Positions 11,786-21,080 of a stretch of DNA of 64,000 nucleotides are shown one piece after another. The DNA lies in the NCBI RefSeq assembly GCF_012044895.1, contig NZ_CP050695.1, positions 62,001-126,000 of the forward strand. The letters run 5' to 3'. Below the pieces are notes generated by a model. That model ran no database searches. It saw nothing but the letters and a program-made list of their open reading frames with translations, and had not been told where the DNA came from. The DNA comes from Aquisalimonas sp. 2447. Its GTDB lineage: Bacteria; Pseudomonadota; Gammaproteobacteria; Nitrococcales; Aquisalimonadaceae. Both the position numbers and the translations under genes were made by a program. Within the stretch, counting starts at the first letter, position 1; every line of letters begins with the position of its first letter.

Positions 11786-12906
11786 TCATTCCGTCCCGCC
11801 CGGGCGTAGCGACCGCCGGGCATTGCTTCGATGCGGCCAGACAATTCAAGTAGTAGGAGAATGGAGGAAACCACATCAGGCGTCAATGCGGTGCGCTGCA
11901 GCACGGTTTCCAGGGGCACGGGGTCGTGGCCGACGGCTTCCAGGACGCGTCGGTGATCATCGTCCAGGCCGGATTCGTCGCTCTCGCTGGTGCGCGCCCC
12001 GTCCCCGGGTGCCGTGCCGGACAGCGGGTTCAGCATGGCGCCAATCTCCTCGAGAATCTCGTCCGCCTGTTCCACCAGTTTCGCTGAGCCCTCGCGGATG
12101 AGTAGATGGCAGCCCCGCGCCAGGGGGTTGTGAATGGAGCCGGGAATGGCAAAGACTTCGCGACCCTGTTCCAGCGCGCAGCGGGCCGTGATGAGCGAAC
12201 CAGAGCGCGGACTCGCCTCCACCACCAGCGTGCCGGTGGCCAGACCGCTGATGATGCGGTTGCGGCGCGGGAAATGCCCCGCGCGGGCCGGCGTGCCGCA
12301 GGGAAATTCGGTGACCACGGCGCCTCTGCGGGCGACGCGGTGGGCCAGGGAGCGGTTACGGGCCGGGTAGATGCGATCCGGTCCGGTGGCGGTGACGGCG
12401 ATGGTCAGCCCGTCGGCCTCCAGGGCTCCTTCATGGGCCGCAGCGTCCACGCCCAGGGCGAGGCCGCTGGTGATGGTGAGCCCGCGGGCGGCCAGGTGGC
12501 GGCTGAATTCCCTGGCCGTCTGCCGGCCACCGCTGGTGGGGTTGCGGCTCCCGACCACGGACAGCTGGGGAACCGATAGCACGTCGGGGTCGCCGTTGAC
12601 GAACAGGCCCAGCGGTGGGCTGTCGATTTCCCGCAGCAGCGCCGGGTAGCGGGCGTCTGCCCAGGGGATGAAGTGGTGGTCGTCCGGTGCCGCCTCGAGC
12701 CAGGCGTGATCCAGCGCGATGCCGTCATGATCCGGGGCCTGGAGGCCCGAGATCACCGCCGGGGTGGCACCGGATTGCCGCCACGCCGTGGCGCCGGCGT
12801 CCAGCGCCGCAGCAGCCGAGCCGAAACGTTCCACCAGCGCCAGCGCCAGGGCCGTGCTCAGTCGCGGCGTGCGCGCCAGCGCCAGCCAGGCCTGTTGTTC
12901 CGTCAT
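11782..12906 (-). CDS. dprA: DNA-processing protein DprA/Smf
   Basis: 374 residues. DprA binds incoming single-stranded DNA and loads RecA during transformation. A helix-hairpin-helix-like N-terminal region is followed by the Rossmann-fold core (LSVVGSRNPTSGGRQTAREF, ITSGLALGVDAAAHEGAL, ATGPDRIYPARNRSLA, FPRRNRIISGLATGTLVVEA, SGSLITARCALEQGREVFAIPGS-type motifs). The C-terminal winged-helix (EAVGHDPVPLETVLQRTALT) is also present. It sits between the LysM gene (5-bp gap) and smg (4-bp overlap), a conserved gammaproteobacterial order. No other competence genes are visible nearby. Confidence 0.96.
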   Translation of the reverse strand: MTEQQAWLALARTPRLSTALALALVERFGSAAAALDAGATAWRQSGATPAVISGLQAPDHDGIALDHAWLEAAPDDHHFIPWADARYPALLREIDSPPLGLFVNGDPDVLSVPQLSVVGSRNPTSGGRQTAREFSRHLAARGLTITSGLALGVDAAAHEGALEADGLTIAVTATGPDRIYPARNRSLAHRVARRGAVVTEFPCGTPARAGHFPRRNRIISGLATGTLVVEASPRSGSLITARCALEQGREVFAIPGSIHNPLARGCHLLIREGSAKLVEQADEILEEIGAMLNPLSGTAPGDGARTSESDESGLDDDHRRVLEAVGHDPVPLETVLQRTALTPDVVSSILLLLELSGRIEAMPGGRYARAGRNE

Positions 12907-12911
12907 GGTGC

Positions 12912-13934
12912 TCAGGGGTTACGCACGATATCCATGGTGTTCATGGCACGCGTGGCACGCATCACCAGCCCGAAGCTCAGCTCGTCGAAGACCTCGAAGA
13001 TGATCATTTCGCCGGCCCGCTCCTCGGGGAGGGTCACGGTCTCGCCCGCCACGTCATCGCGCACCTCGCGCCCCGCCTTGTAGACGGCAAGGACGTGACC
13101 GTCCTCCATGCCGTGTTCGGTGCCACGGTTGACCACCACCACGTCGAACTGACCGATCTGTGTCACGCCGTCCATCACGTCCATGATGACCCCGCGCACG
13201 TCATCCTCCGGTGCCCGCGGCTGGAAGGTGGTGCGGATCGGGCCGGCGGGCGCCTCGAGCAGCCGGTCACCGGCGCGGATCTCGCGGTTGCTGCTGGCCA
13301 CCTGGGCGGTCCCCGGGTCGCCGTGGCGCGTCACGCGGGCGTCGCCCAGATAGGTGGCCTCGAAGCCGAGGACGCGGTCGGTGTCCGGGTCCACATAGGG
13401 GTCACCCTTGCGGACGATCATGAAACTCTCGGTCTGATCGTCGGGCAGGTTGCGGACGTAGACGTTGTCCCCGCGGGTTGCCATGACCCGTTCGTCCTCG
13501 CCGGCAACGATGTAGGCGGCGTCCTCGAGGGTTTCTTCATCCACCACGCGGCTGCGGTTCAGGAACGGGCGAATCGCCTCCATGGGGATGGTGCTGATGG
13601 CGGGCTCCAGCTCTTCCTCGCGAACCTCCGGTGACAGGCGCACGGTGCGCTGGCCGCGATCCACGGTGAGCCGGGGTTCGCCGTCGACGAAAACCAGGTG
13701 GATGACGTCGCCCGGGTAGATCAGGTGCGGGTTTTCAATCTCCGGGTTGACGTGCCAGATCTCCGGCCACAGCCAGGGGCTCTCCAGAAAGCGCTCGGAG
13801 ATGTCCCACAGGGTATCGCCACGCTGGACCGTGTAGCGCTCCGGGTGATCATCCCGGAAAGGGTCATCCGCAAGAGCTGCCGGCACGGCGAAAAGCAGCC
13901 CGCACAGCAGTGCGATCAGCATCCTGGTTCGCAT
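12912..13934 (-). CDS. Secreted LysM-domain protein
   Basis: 340 residues with a Sec signal peptide (MRTRMLIALLCGLLFAVPAALA) and one LysM motif immediately after it (YTVQRGDTLWDISERFLESP ... NPHLIYPGDVIHLVF). LysM binds peptidoglycan, so the protein probably acts in the periplasm. The remaining 250 residues form a conserved C-terminal region of unknown role. The ATG at 13934 has AAGGA at a good distance; an upstream start would add residues ahead of the signal. The gene is divergent from def and upstream of dprA, the position of this family in many gammaproteobacteria. Confidence 0.93.
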   Translation of the reverse strand: MRTRMLIALLCGLLFAVPAALADDPFRDDHPERYTVQRGDTLWDISERFLESPWLWPEIWHVNPEIENPHLIYPGDVIHLVFVDGEPRLTVDRGQRTVRLSPEVREEELEPAISTIPMEAIRPFLNRSRVVDEETLEDAAYIVAGEDERVMATRGDNVYVRNLPDDQTESFMIVRKGDPYVDPDTDRVLGFEATYLGDARVTRHGDPGTAQVASSNREIRAGDRLLEAPAGPIRTTFQPRAPEDDVRGVIMDVMDGVTQIGQFDVVVVNRGTEHGMEDGHVLAVYKAGREVRDDVAGETVTLPEERAGEMIIFEVFDELSFGLVMRATRAMNTMDIVRNP

Positions 13935-14061
13935 GAGGTAATCCTTATCCGTGTCGACCTGTGTTGCAGGCGCGGTCGACATTCCGTTCCAAATTGCCTG
14001 CGGGTCACTTATGATTCTAGACTTTACGCTAACCTGAACTCATCTGTTGCGCAACGGACTC

Positions 14062-14565
14062 ATGCCCAAACTCGACATTCTTCAATATCCGGATCCGCGC
14101 CTGCGAACCGTCGCCCGGCCCGTGGCTGAAGTGGATGACCGCATCCGCACGCTGGCGGACGACATGCTGGAAACCATGTACGAGGCGCCGGGCATTGGTC
14201 TGGCGGCGACCCAGGTGGATGTCCACGAACGGGTGGTGGTCATTGATGTGTCCGATGATCGTGATCAGCCCCTGGTGCTGGTGAACCCGGAAATCACCGG
14301 GTCCGGCGGCAGTGCACGCGGACAGGAAGGCTGCCTGTCGGTGCCCGGTTACCAGGACATGGTCGAGCGTGCCGAGTGGGTTCGGGTCCGTGCGCTGGAC
14401 CGGACTGGTGGGGCGCTTGAGTTCGACGCGGATGGCCTGCTGGCCGTCTGCGTGCAGCACGAGATCGATCACCTCGACGGCAAGCTGTTCCTGGATCATC
14501 TCTCCGAGCTCAAGCGCAAGCGGGCGCACCGTAAACTGACCAAGCAGGCCCGCCTTTCAGCCTGA
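14062..14565 (+). CDS. def: Peptide deformylase
   Basis: 167-residue Fe2+ hydrolase that removes the N-formyl group from nascent proteins. The three motifs are present: GIGLAATQ (44-51), EGCLSVP with metal ligand Cys91, and QHEIDHLDG with His133, Glu134 and His137. The ATG at 14062 ([14 protein letters not shown]) is the standard start. It is followed by fmt, the enzyme that adds the formyl group to initiator tRNA. Confidence 0.98.
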   Translation: MPKLDILQYPDPRLRTVARPVAEVDDRIRTLADDMLETMYEAPGIGLAATQVDVHERVVVIDVSDDRDQPLVLVNPEITGSGGSARGQEGCLSVPGYQDMVERAEWVRVRALDRTGGALEFDADGLLAVCVQHEIDHLDGKLFLDHLSELKRKRAHRKLTKQARLSA

Positions 14566-14643
14566 ACCGGGGGTGGACGCCAGCAGGCGGTCAGCCATCG
14601 TTCCGGTCGGCAGATCTCTGCCGGCCCCGATCATTGAGTTCTC

Positions 14644-15585
14644 ATGTCACATCAGGCCCGAATCGCCTTCGCCGGCACGCCGGATTTTGCTGTGCCGGCC
14701 CTGCGCGTGTTGCTGGATCATCCTGCCACGGTGGCGGGCGTGTGGACGCAACCCGACCGACCTGCCGGCCGCGGTCGACGGCCGCGGCCGTCGCCGGTGA
14801 AGGCGTTGGCGGAGGCCGCGGGCGTGCCGGTGCATCAACCGGACACCCTGACCAGCCCCGCCGGCCGGGAGGCACTGGTGGCCGCCGCGCCGGACCTGCT
14901 CGTGGTGGTCGCCTACGGCTTGCTGCTGCCCCGGCCGGTACTGGAACTGCCCGCGCGCGGCTGCGTCAATCTGCATGCCTCGCTGCTGCCCCGCTGGCGT
15001 GGGGCAGCGCCCATCCAGCGTGCGGTGATGGCGGGTGATCAGGAGACCGGTGTCTGCCTGATGCACATGGATGCCGGCCTGGATACCGGCCCGGTTTACG
15101 GTTGTCGCCGGACTCCGGTCGCCGCGGACGACACCGGTGGCAGTCTCCACGACCGCCTGGCCGAGCAGGGTGCGCAGCTGTTGGGTGACAACCTGGACGA
15201 TCTGCTGGCCGGTGTGTTGACACCGGAGCCACAGCCGGCCGAGGGCGTGACCTATGCGCGCAAGCTGGACAAGCGTGAAGCGCGGCTGGACTGGAGTGCC
15301 GATGCCGCCGTTCTCGCCCGGCAGGTGGCCGCGTTCAACCCCTGGCCGGTGGCGGAAACGGACTGGAGCGGCGTGCGACTGCGCATCTGGCGTGCAGAGG
15401 CGCGTGCGGAGGAATCCACGGCCCTGCCGGGGACCGTCACGGCAGTGGATGCCGCGGGTATCGATGTGGCCTGTGGTCGCGGCACGCTGCGGCTGCACGA
15501 GTTGCAGGCGCCGGGGGGCCGTCGCCAGCCGGTGGACCAGTTCATCAACGGCCACGCGCTGGCCGTGGGAGCCCGGTTCCACTAA
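14644..15585 (+). CDS. fmt: Methionyl-tRNA formyltransferase
   Basis: 313 residues; formylates Met-tRNAfMet using 10-formyl-THF. The N-terminal formyltransferase domain has [19 protein letters not shown] and the active-site block [20 protein letters not shown], followed by MDAGLDTGP. The C-terminal OB-fold domain begins around [13 protein letters not shown]. The stop codon shares one base with the rsmB start (TAATG), so the genes are coupled. Confidence 0.98.
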   Translation: MSHQARIAFAGTPDFAVPALRVLLDHPATVAGVWTQPDRPAGRGRRPRPSPVKALAEAAGVPVHQPDTLTSPAGREALVAAAPDLLVVVAYGLLLPRPVLELPARGCVNLHASLLPRWRGAAPIQRAVMAGDQETGVCLMHMDAGLDTGPVYGCRRTPVAADDTGGSLHDRLAEQGAQLLGDNLDDLLAGVLTPEPQPAEGVTYARKLDKREARLDWSADAAVLARQVAAFNPWPVAETDWSGVRLRIWRAEARAEESTALPGTVTAVDAAGIDVACGRGTLRLHELQAPGGRRQPVDQFINGHALAVGARFH

Positions 15586-16910
15586 TGCCGGCGGGGAAGC
15601 GCCAAGGTCCGCCGCAGACCGGCGCCCGGCTGGCAGCGGCGCAGGCGGTCCAGGCGGTTGCCGAGGGGCGCTCCCTGGCCGAGGTGTTACCCGAGCTACT
15701 GCCGCGGGTGCCCGCCGGCGAAGGGGGGCTTGCCCAGGAGCTCGCCTACGGTGCGCTGCGCTGGCATCCGCGTCTGGACTGGATTCTGAGCCAATTGCTC
15801 GAGCGGCCCTTGCGGCGCCGCGACCGGGACGTGCACGCCCTGCTGATGGTGGGTCTCTACCAGTGCCTGGAGACCCGCATCCCCGACCATGCCGCCGTGT
15901 CCGAGACAGTGGTGGCTGCACGCTCCCTGGGAAGGCGCTGGGCGGCCGGACTGGTCAATGCCATCCTGCGGCGCTATCTCAAGGAGCGCGAGTCGCTGGA
16001 GGCCCGGTGGCAATCGGTGCCCACGGCGCTTTACGCACACCCGCACTGGTTACTGGAGGTCTACCGTCAGGCCTGGCCGGATGACTGGACGGCGCTGTTG
16101 GAGGCCAACAACCAGCGTCCGCCCATGACCCTGCGGGTCAATCGCCGGCAACAGGGCCGGGCGGCTTACCTGCAACGGCTGGAGGATGCCGGCCTCGGAG
16201 CGGGCGCGCACCCGCTGGCGGCGGATGCGGTGGTGCTGGATGAGCCGGTCCCGGTGGACCGGCTCCCGGGTTTCAGTTCCGGTGCCGTGTCGGTTCAGGA
16301 TGCGGCCGGTCAGCAGGCGGCGGCGCTGCTGGACGTTCAGCCCGGGCACCGGGTGCTGGATCTCTGCGCCGCCCCCGGCGGCAAGACCTGTCATATCCTG
16401 GAGGTGCAACCGGCGCTGGCCGAGCTGGTGGCGGTGGACCAGGCGCCGACGCGGCTGCATCGTGTCCAGGAGAACCTGGATCGCCTGGGGCTATCGGCGC
16501 GTCTGGTTGCCGGTGACGGGGCGCGTCCGGAGGATTGGTGGGACGGCACCCCATTCCATCGCATCCTCCTGGACGCACCCTGTACCGCCTCCGGTGTGGT
16601 CCGCCGTCATCCGGACATCAAACTGCTCCGTGAGCACGGTGATCCGGACAAGCTGCAGCAGCTGCAGGCCGCGTTGCTCGCGGCTGCCTGGCCCCTGCTG
16701 GCGCCAGGGGGTATGCTGGTTTACGCGACGTGTTCCGTGCTGCCCAAGGAGAACGATGAGGTGCTTGGGCCCTTCGTTGCTGCGCACCAGGATGCCAGGC
16801 TCATCGCCATTGACGCGCCCTGGGGGCGGTCGCTGGCCTGTGGCCGACAGATCATCAGCGGGGAATCGGGCATGGATGGCTTCTACTACGCATGCCTGGT
16901 CAAGCAATGA
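15585..16910 (+). CDS. rsmB: 16S rRNA m5C967 methyltransferase
   Basis: 441 residues; methylates C967 of 16S rRNA with SAM. The N-terminal NusB-like RNA-binding domain (LAQELAYGALRWHPRLDWIL) is followed by the methyltransferase domain with the SAM loop VLDLCAAPGGKTCHIL. The two conserved cysteines are in LLDAPCTASGVVRRHPDIK (Cys333) and YATCSV (Cys383). It overlaps fmt upstream by one base and the DUF4390 gene downstream by four. Confidence 0.97.
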   Translation: MPAGKRQGPPQTGARLAAAQAVQAVAEGRSLAEVLPELLPRVPAGEGGLAQELAYGALRWHPRLDWILSQLLERPLRRRDRDVHALLMVGLYQCLETRIPDHAAVSETVVAARSLGRRWAAGLVNAILRRYLKERESLEARWQSVPTALYAHPHWLLEVYRQAWPDDWTALLEANNQRPPMTLRVNRRQQGRAAYLQRLEDAGLGAGAHPLAADAVVLDEPVPVDRLPGFSSGAVSVQDAAGQQAAALLDVQPGHRVLDLCAAPGGKTCHILEVQPALAELVAVDQAPTRLHRVQENLDRLGLSARLVAGDGARPEDWWDGTPFHRILLDAPCTASGVVRRHPDIKLLREHGDPDKLQQLQAALLAAAWPLLAPGGMLVYATCSVLPKENDEVLGPFVAAHQDARLIAIDAPWGRSLACGRQIISGESGMDGFYYACLVKQ

Positions 16911-17494
16911 CGGTGTCGATACCCCGAAATGATCCGTCGCGCCGCGGCCTGCTGACAGTGCTGTTGCTGCTGTTGCTGCTGGCACCCACCGCCTCGGCGC
17001 ACGCCGCCCTCAATCTTGCGGGGGCCGATGTCCGTGATGACGACGGCGGCATCTATCTCAATGCCCGGTTTGACGTCACCCTCAGTCGCGAGGCAGAGGA
17101 GGCGCTGCAGAGCGGCGTGCCTCTGCGCCTGGAGATGCAGCTCCGGGTAACGCGGCCACGCGGTTGGTGGTGGTGGGATGCGGAGCTGGTGGACGAGGCG
17201 GTGCACACCGAGTTGCGTTATCACGCCCTGAGCCGTCGCTATGTCGTGCTGCACGAGTCCACCGGCGAGCGACGGACCTTCTTCCGCCGGGATGCCGCCC
17301 TCAACGCCTGGGCCAGCATCGCCGGGCACCAGGTCATCGCCCGTGAACGGCTCGATACCGATACCCGTTACCAGCTGCACCTGCGCGCCCGGCTGGACGC
17401 CAGCAGTCTGCCGTATCCGCTGCGCACGGTGGCGCTGGTATCGCCGGAGTGGCGTCTGACCAGTGAGTGGTACGAATGGCCACTGCAGGGATGA
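16907..17494 (+). CDS. DUF4390 family secreted protein
   Basis: 195 residues. The N-terminus is a signal peptide with a polyleucine core (LLTVLLLLLLLAPTASAHA), so the protein is periplasmic or membrane-attached. The mature part shows the DUF4390 pattern of beta strands (GIYLNARFDVTLSREAEEAL, LRYHALSRRYVV, WRLTSEWYEWPL). The ATG at 16907 overlaps the rsmB stop, and its own stop overlaps the ntrY start by four bases. The family is regularly found just before ntrY-like kinases in gammaproteobacteria, which suggests a link to that sensor, although its role is unknown. Confidence 0.9.
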   Translation: MTVSIPRNDPSRRGLLTVLLLLLLLAPTASAHAALNLAGADVRDDDGGIYLNARFDVTLSREAEEALQSGVPLRLEMQLRVTRPRGWWWWDAELVDEAVHTELRYHALSRRYVVLHESTGERRTFFRRDAALNAWASIAGHQVIARERLDTDTRYQLHLRARLDASSLPYPLRTVALVSPEWRLTSEWYEWPLQG

Positions 17495-19686
17495 AACGGG
17501 CGCGTCTGGGACTGGCCCTGCGCATTGCGCTGTGCCTGTTGTTGCTCGGTTCGCTGTACCTGCTGAGCCTCGCCACCCAGCACTCCGATCTGTTTGGCCG
17601 CCTGCATCCCTGGTTGCTGATCATCAACAGCGTCATCCTGGTGGTGCTGGTGGTGCTGATCGCCTTCAACCTGTGGAGGCTGCTCTCCCAGCGACGGCGC
17701 GGCCAGCCCGGCAGCCGGATTACTGTGCGCCTGGTGAGCATGTTCGTGGTGCTGGCCGTGGTGCCGGTGAGCGTAGTTTACTACTTCTCCATCCAGTTCC
17801 TGGATCGTGGTGTCGACGCCTGGTTCGACGAACGGGTCGAGCAGCAGGCCATGGAGGATGCGCTGCGCCTGTCCCAGGCGTCCTTTGATACCCGCAAACG
17901 GGAACTGCTGCAGCGCACCCAGTCGTCGGCACTGGAGATCGCCGATGTGCCCGACGGTCTGCTGCCGCTGGTGCTTGAGCGCCTTCGCTCCCAGGATGGT
18001 GCCGCCGAGGTGACCGTCATGCGCTCCAGTGGTCGTGTCCTCGCCACCAACGCCCGTGATCCGGATGCCGCGATACTGCCGCACCAGCCGGAGGACGACG
18101 TGCTCCTGCAGGTGCGCATGGGCCGGCCCTATGTAGGGCTCGACCCCATCGGCGACGACGGTCTGCACATCCGTGTGCTGGTCCCCGCTCCGGGTGCCCA
18201 GGGGGCGCCGGATCAACGCATTCTGCAGACGCTCTACCCGGTGTCGCCGCGGCTCAATGATCTCGCCGAACGGGTGCAGGACGCCTACTCGCAATACCAC
18301 GAGGTGAGCTACCTGAGCCGGCCGCTCAAGGAGACCTTCACCATTACGCTGTCGCTGGTGCTGCTCATCAGCCTGCTGTTCGCCGTCTGGGCCGCGTTCT
18401 ACGCCGCCCGGCGGCTGGTGGAGCCGGTGCGCTCTCTCGCCGAGGGCACCCAGGCGGTGGCGGCGGGTGATTACGGTCGCCAGCTGCCACCGGCCGGCAA
18501 CGATGAACTCGGCTTCCTGGTGCGCTCGTTCAACGAGATGAGTCGCCGGGTGGCCCAGGCGCGGGACGAGGCCAAGGGCAGCCAGGCGCAGGTGGAGAAC
18601 CAGCGCGCCTACCTGGAGACGGTGCTGGCGCGACTCTCGTCCGGGGTGCTGGCCGTGGACGGCGCTGGCAATATTCGCACCTGGAACCATGCCGCCGACC
18701 AGATCTTCGGCCTGGCGTTGCGGCCATACAGCGGTAAGCCGCTGAATCGTATCACCGACAAGCACCCGCACCTGGAGCCTTTCGTTGCTCTGGTGACGCG
18801 GCGCATGGAAGGACGCGATGGTGAGTGGCGGGAGCAGCTCAACCTGTTCGGCCCCCAGGGTCGCCAGGTCCTCACCTGTAGCGGGGCGACGCTGCCGGGG
18901 GGCGGCCAGGGGAGTGGCGGCCACGTCATCGTGGTGGACGACGTGACCACGCTGATCCAGGCCCAGCGCGATGCCGCCTGGGGCGAGGTGGCGCGGCGGC
19001 TCGCCCACGAGATCAAGAATCCGCTGACGCCCATTCAGCTGGCCGCCGAGCGGCTGCGCCGCAAGCTCCAGCCCACCGTTGAGGGCCGTGACGCGGATGT
19101 GCTGGAGCGTTCCACCCAGACCATCATCCAGCAGGTGGACGCCATGAAGGCCATGGTCAACGCCTTCAATGAGTATGCGCGACCGCCGCGACTGGATCTC
19201 GCCATGTCGTCACTGAATCGGATTGTCCGCGAGGTGGCGGACCTGTACCGCGGCGGCGAGGGGGCTCCGCACATCGCGCTGGACCTGGACGAATCCCTGC
19301 CGGGGATTCTCGTGGACGCCGGCCGTATCCGCCAGTTGCTGCACAATCTGATCAAGAATGCCCAGGAGGCGACCCCGGCCGGCGAGCACTGCGACGTGAC
19401 CATGCTGACTCGCCATCGGGACGAACCCGGCTTCCACGGTATCGAGCTGCAGGTGGCCGATCATGGGCCCGGGTTCAGTGACGAGGTGATCGAGCGGCTG
19501 TTCGAGCCCTACGTCACCACCAAGGCGAAGGGAACCGGACTTGGCATGCCCATTGTCAAGAAGATCGTCGAAGAGCATAACGGCAGCATCAGCGCCGAGA
19601 ATACGCCGACCGGAGCCTGCGTGACAGTACGCCTGCCCATGCCCGAGGTCGTGCGACTGGAGCCACGCGCGGAGGAGAGTCAATGA
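17491..19686 (+). CDS. ntrY: NtrY-like membrane sensor histidine kinase
   Basis: 731-residue inner-membrane kinase. Membrane segments are near residues 8-26, 43-63, 80-100 and about 285-307, with a periplasmic region of about 180 residues before the last. HAMP (AARRLVEPVRSLAEGTQAVA), PAS (LETVLARLSSGVLAVDGAGN), HisKA and HATPase domains follow. The phospho-acceptor is His506 in ARRLAHEIKNPLTPIQLAAE, and the ATP lid motifs are NLIKNAQEAT, ADHGPGFS and GTGLGMPIVKKIVEEH. The ATG at 17491 overlaps the DUF4390 stop; GTG 17467 or ATG 17476 are alternative starts. The ntrX-like partner overlaps by four bases. NtrYX systems respond to nitrogen or redox state elsewhere; the signal here is unknown. Confidence 0.93.
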   Translation: MKRARLGLALRIALCLLLLGSLYLLSLATQHSDLFGRLHPWLLIINSVILVVLVVLIAFNLWRLLSQRRRGQPGSRITVRLVSMFVVLAVVPVSVVYYFSIQFLDRGVDAWFDERVEQQAMEDALRLSQASFDTRKRELLQRTQSSALEIADVPDGLLPLVLERLRSQDGAAEVTVMRSSGRVLATNARDPDAAILPHQPEDDVLLQVRMGRPYVGLDPIGDDGLHIRVLVPAPGAQGAPDQRILQTLYPVSPRLNDLAERVQDAYSQYHEVSYLSRPLKETFTITLSLVLLISLLFAVWAAFYAARRLVEPVRSLAEGTQAVAAGDYGRQLPPAGNDELGFLVRSFNEMSRRVAQARDEAKGSQAQVENQRAYLETVLARLSSGVLAVDGAGNIRTWNHAADQIFGLALRPYSGKPLNRITDKHPHLEPFVALVTRRMEGRDGEWREQLNLFGPQGRQVLTCSGATLPGGGQGSGGHVIVVDDVTTLIQAQRDAAWGEVARRLAHEIKNPLTPIQLAAERLRRKLQPTVEGRDADVLERSTQTIIQQVDAMKAMVNAFNEYARPPRLDLAMSSLNRIVREVADLYRGGEGAPHIALDLDESLPGILVDAGRIRQLLHNLIKNAQEATPAGEHCDVTMLTRHRDEPGFHGIELQVADHGPGFSDEVIERLFEPYVTTKAKGTGLGMPIVKKIVEEHNGSISAENTPTGACVTVRLPMPEVVRLEPRAEESQ

Positions 19687-21044
19687 GTGCACCAACCATC
19701 CTGGTGGTGGACGACGAGCCGGATATCCGCAGTCTCGTCCAGGAGATCCTGGAAGACGAGGAGTATGCCGTGCGCGTCGCTGCCGACGCCGCCGACGCGC
19801 GGGAAGCGCTGCGCGCCGGGCGCCCGGACCTGATCCTGCTGGACATCTGGATGCCGGACACCGACGGCATCACCCTGTTGAAGGAGTGGGCCGAAGGGGA
19901 CGGGCTGCCCTGCCCCGTGGTCATGATTTCCGGGCACGGCAACATCGAGTCCGCCGTCGAGGCGACGCGCCTCGGGGCCTACGACTTCATCGAGAAGCCG
20001 CTGTCCCTTGCCAAGCTGCTCCTGGTGGTGGAGCGAGCCCTGGAGGCGGATCGCCTGGTGCGGGAAAACCGCGGCTTGCGGGCCGAGAGCGAGGGTGTGC
20101 CGGAACCGGTCGGCGATAGCGCGGTCATCCGCGAGGTGCGGGCCCAGGCGCGGCGCATCGCCGGGCACCATACCTGGGTGCTGATCACCGGTGAGGCGGG
20201 TAGCGGCAAGCGCAACATCGCCCGCTACATGCACGCGCACAGCCCCCGTAGCGGAGGGCCCTTCGTGGAGGTGGCTGCGGGCTCCCTGGCGGGCGGCAGC
20301 AGTGCGGCGCCGGAGCTGTTCGGCAGCGAGCAGGACAGCCGCGTCAGCTACGGGCGCCTGGAGCAGGCCAACCAGGGCACCCTGTTCATCGACGAGGTGG
20401 CGGATCTGGACATGGGCGCCCAGGTCCGGCTGCTGAGCGCGCTGACGGCGCAGAAGTTCCACCGTGTCGGCGGCGCAGATCCGGTGGCGGTGGACGTGCG
20501 GGTGCTGGCGGCGACGCGCACGGACCTGGAACTGGAAGTGCGCGAGGGGCGTTTCCGCGAAGATCTGTACTACCACCTGAACGTCGTGCCCCTGCGGGTA
20601 CCGCCGTTGCGCGAGCATCCGGAGGACATCCCCGCCCTGCTGGATTTCTACCTGGAGCGTTTCGTCGCCCGCGACAAACTGCCGCGACGCCGCTTCACCG
20701 AGGCGGCTCTCGCGCGCTTGCGTGCCTACCCATGGCCCGGTAACGTCCGCGAGCTCAAGAACCTGGTGCAGCGCCTGCTGATCCTGGGTGAGGGGGAAGA
20801 GATCGATGCCCGCGAAGTGGATGCGGCGCTGGGGGGCGCCGCGGGCTCGGCGCCGGAAGCGCGTGGCCTGCCCTTCGACCAGCCGCTGCGGGAGGCGCGC
20901 GAGGATTTCGAGCGCATGTACCTGCAGCATCAGTTGCGCGAGGCCGGCGGCAGCGTGGGCGAGCTGGCCAAGCTCGCGGGGATGGAGCGCACCCATCTCT
21001 ACCGCAAACTCAAGGCCCTGGGCATTGACCCCCACGATTACTGA
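19683..21044 (+). CDS. ntrX: NtrX-like response regulator with AAA+ domain lacking GAFTGA
   Basis: 453 residues. The receiver domain has acidic Asp10/Asp11, phospho-acceptor Asp54 (LILLDIWMPD) and Lys105. The AAA+ domain shows Walker A GEAGSGKRN (about 170-178), Walker B TLFIDEV (about 233-239) and the FREDLYYHLNVVPLRVPPLREH sensor region seen in sigma54 activators. A Fis-type HTH ends the protein (GSVGELAKLAGMERTHLYRK). Between ELFG (211-214) and YGRLEQANQGTLF only about eight residues remain, so the L1 loop with the GAFTGA motif that contacts sigma54 is missing. It is probably a DNA-binding regulator that does not remodel sigma54 polymerase. Four-base overlap with ntrY. Confidence 0.92.
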   Translation: MSAPTILVVDDEPDIRSLVQEILEDEEYAVRVAADAADAREALRAGRPDLILLDIWMPDTDGITLLKEWAEGDGLPCPVVMISGHGNIESAVEATRLGAYDFIEKPLSLAKLLLVVERALEADRLVRENRGLRAESEGVPEPVGDSAVIREVRAQARRIAGHHTWVLITGEAGSGKRNIARYMHAHSPRSGGPFVEVAAGSLAGGSSAAPELFGSEQDSRVSYGRLEQANQGTLFIDEVADLDMGAQVRLLSALTAQKFHRVGGADPVAVDVRVLAATRTDLELEVREGRFREDLYYHLNVVPLRVPPLREHPEDIPALLDFYLERFVARDKLPRRRFTEAALARLRAYPWPGNVRELKNLVQRLLILGEGEEIDAREVDAALGGAAGSAPEARGLPFDQPLREAREDFERMYLQHQLREAGGSVGELAKLAGMERTHLYRKLKALGIDPHDY

Positions 21045-21080
21045 GCACCGGCGCGACCGCCGGTAAGGATCGGGCAATCC

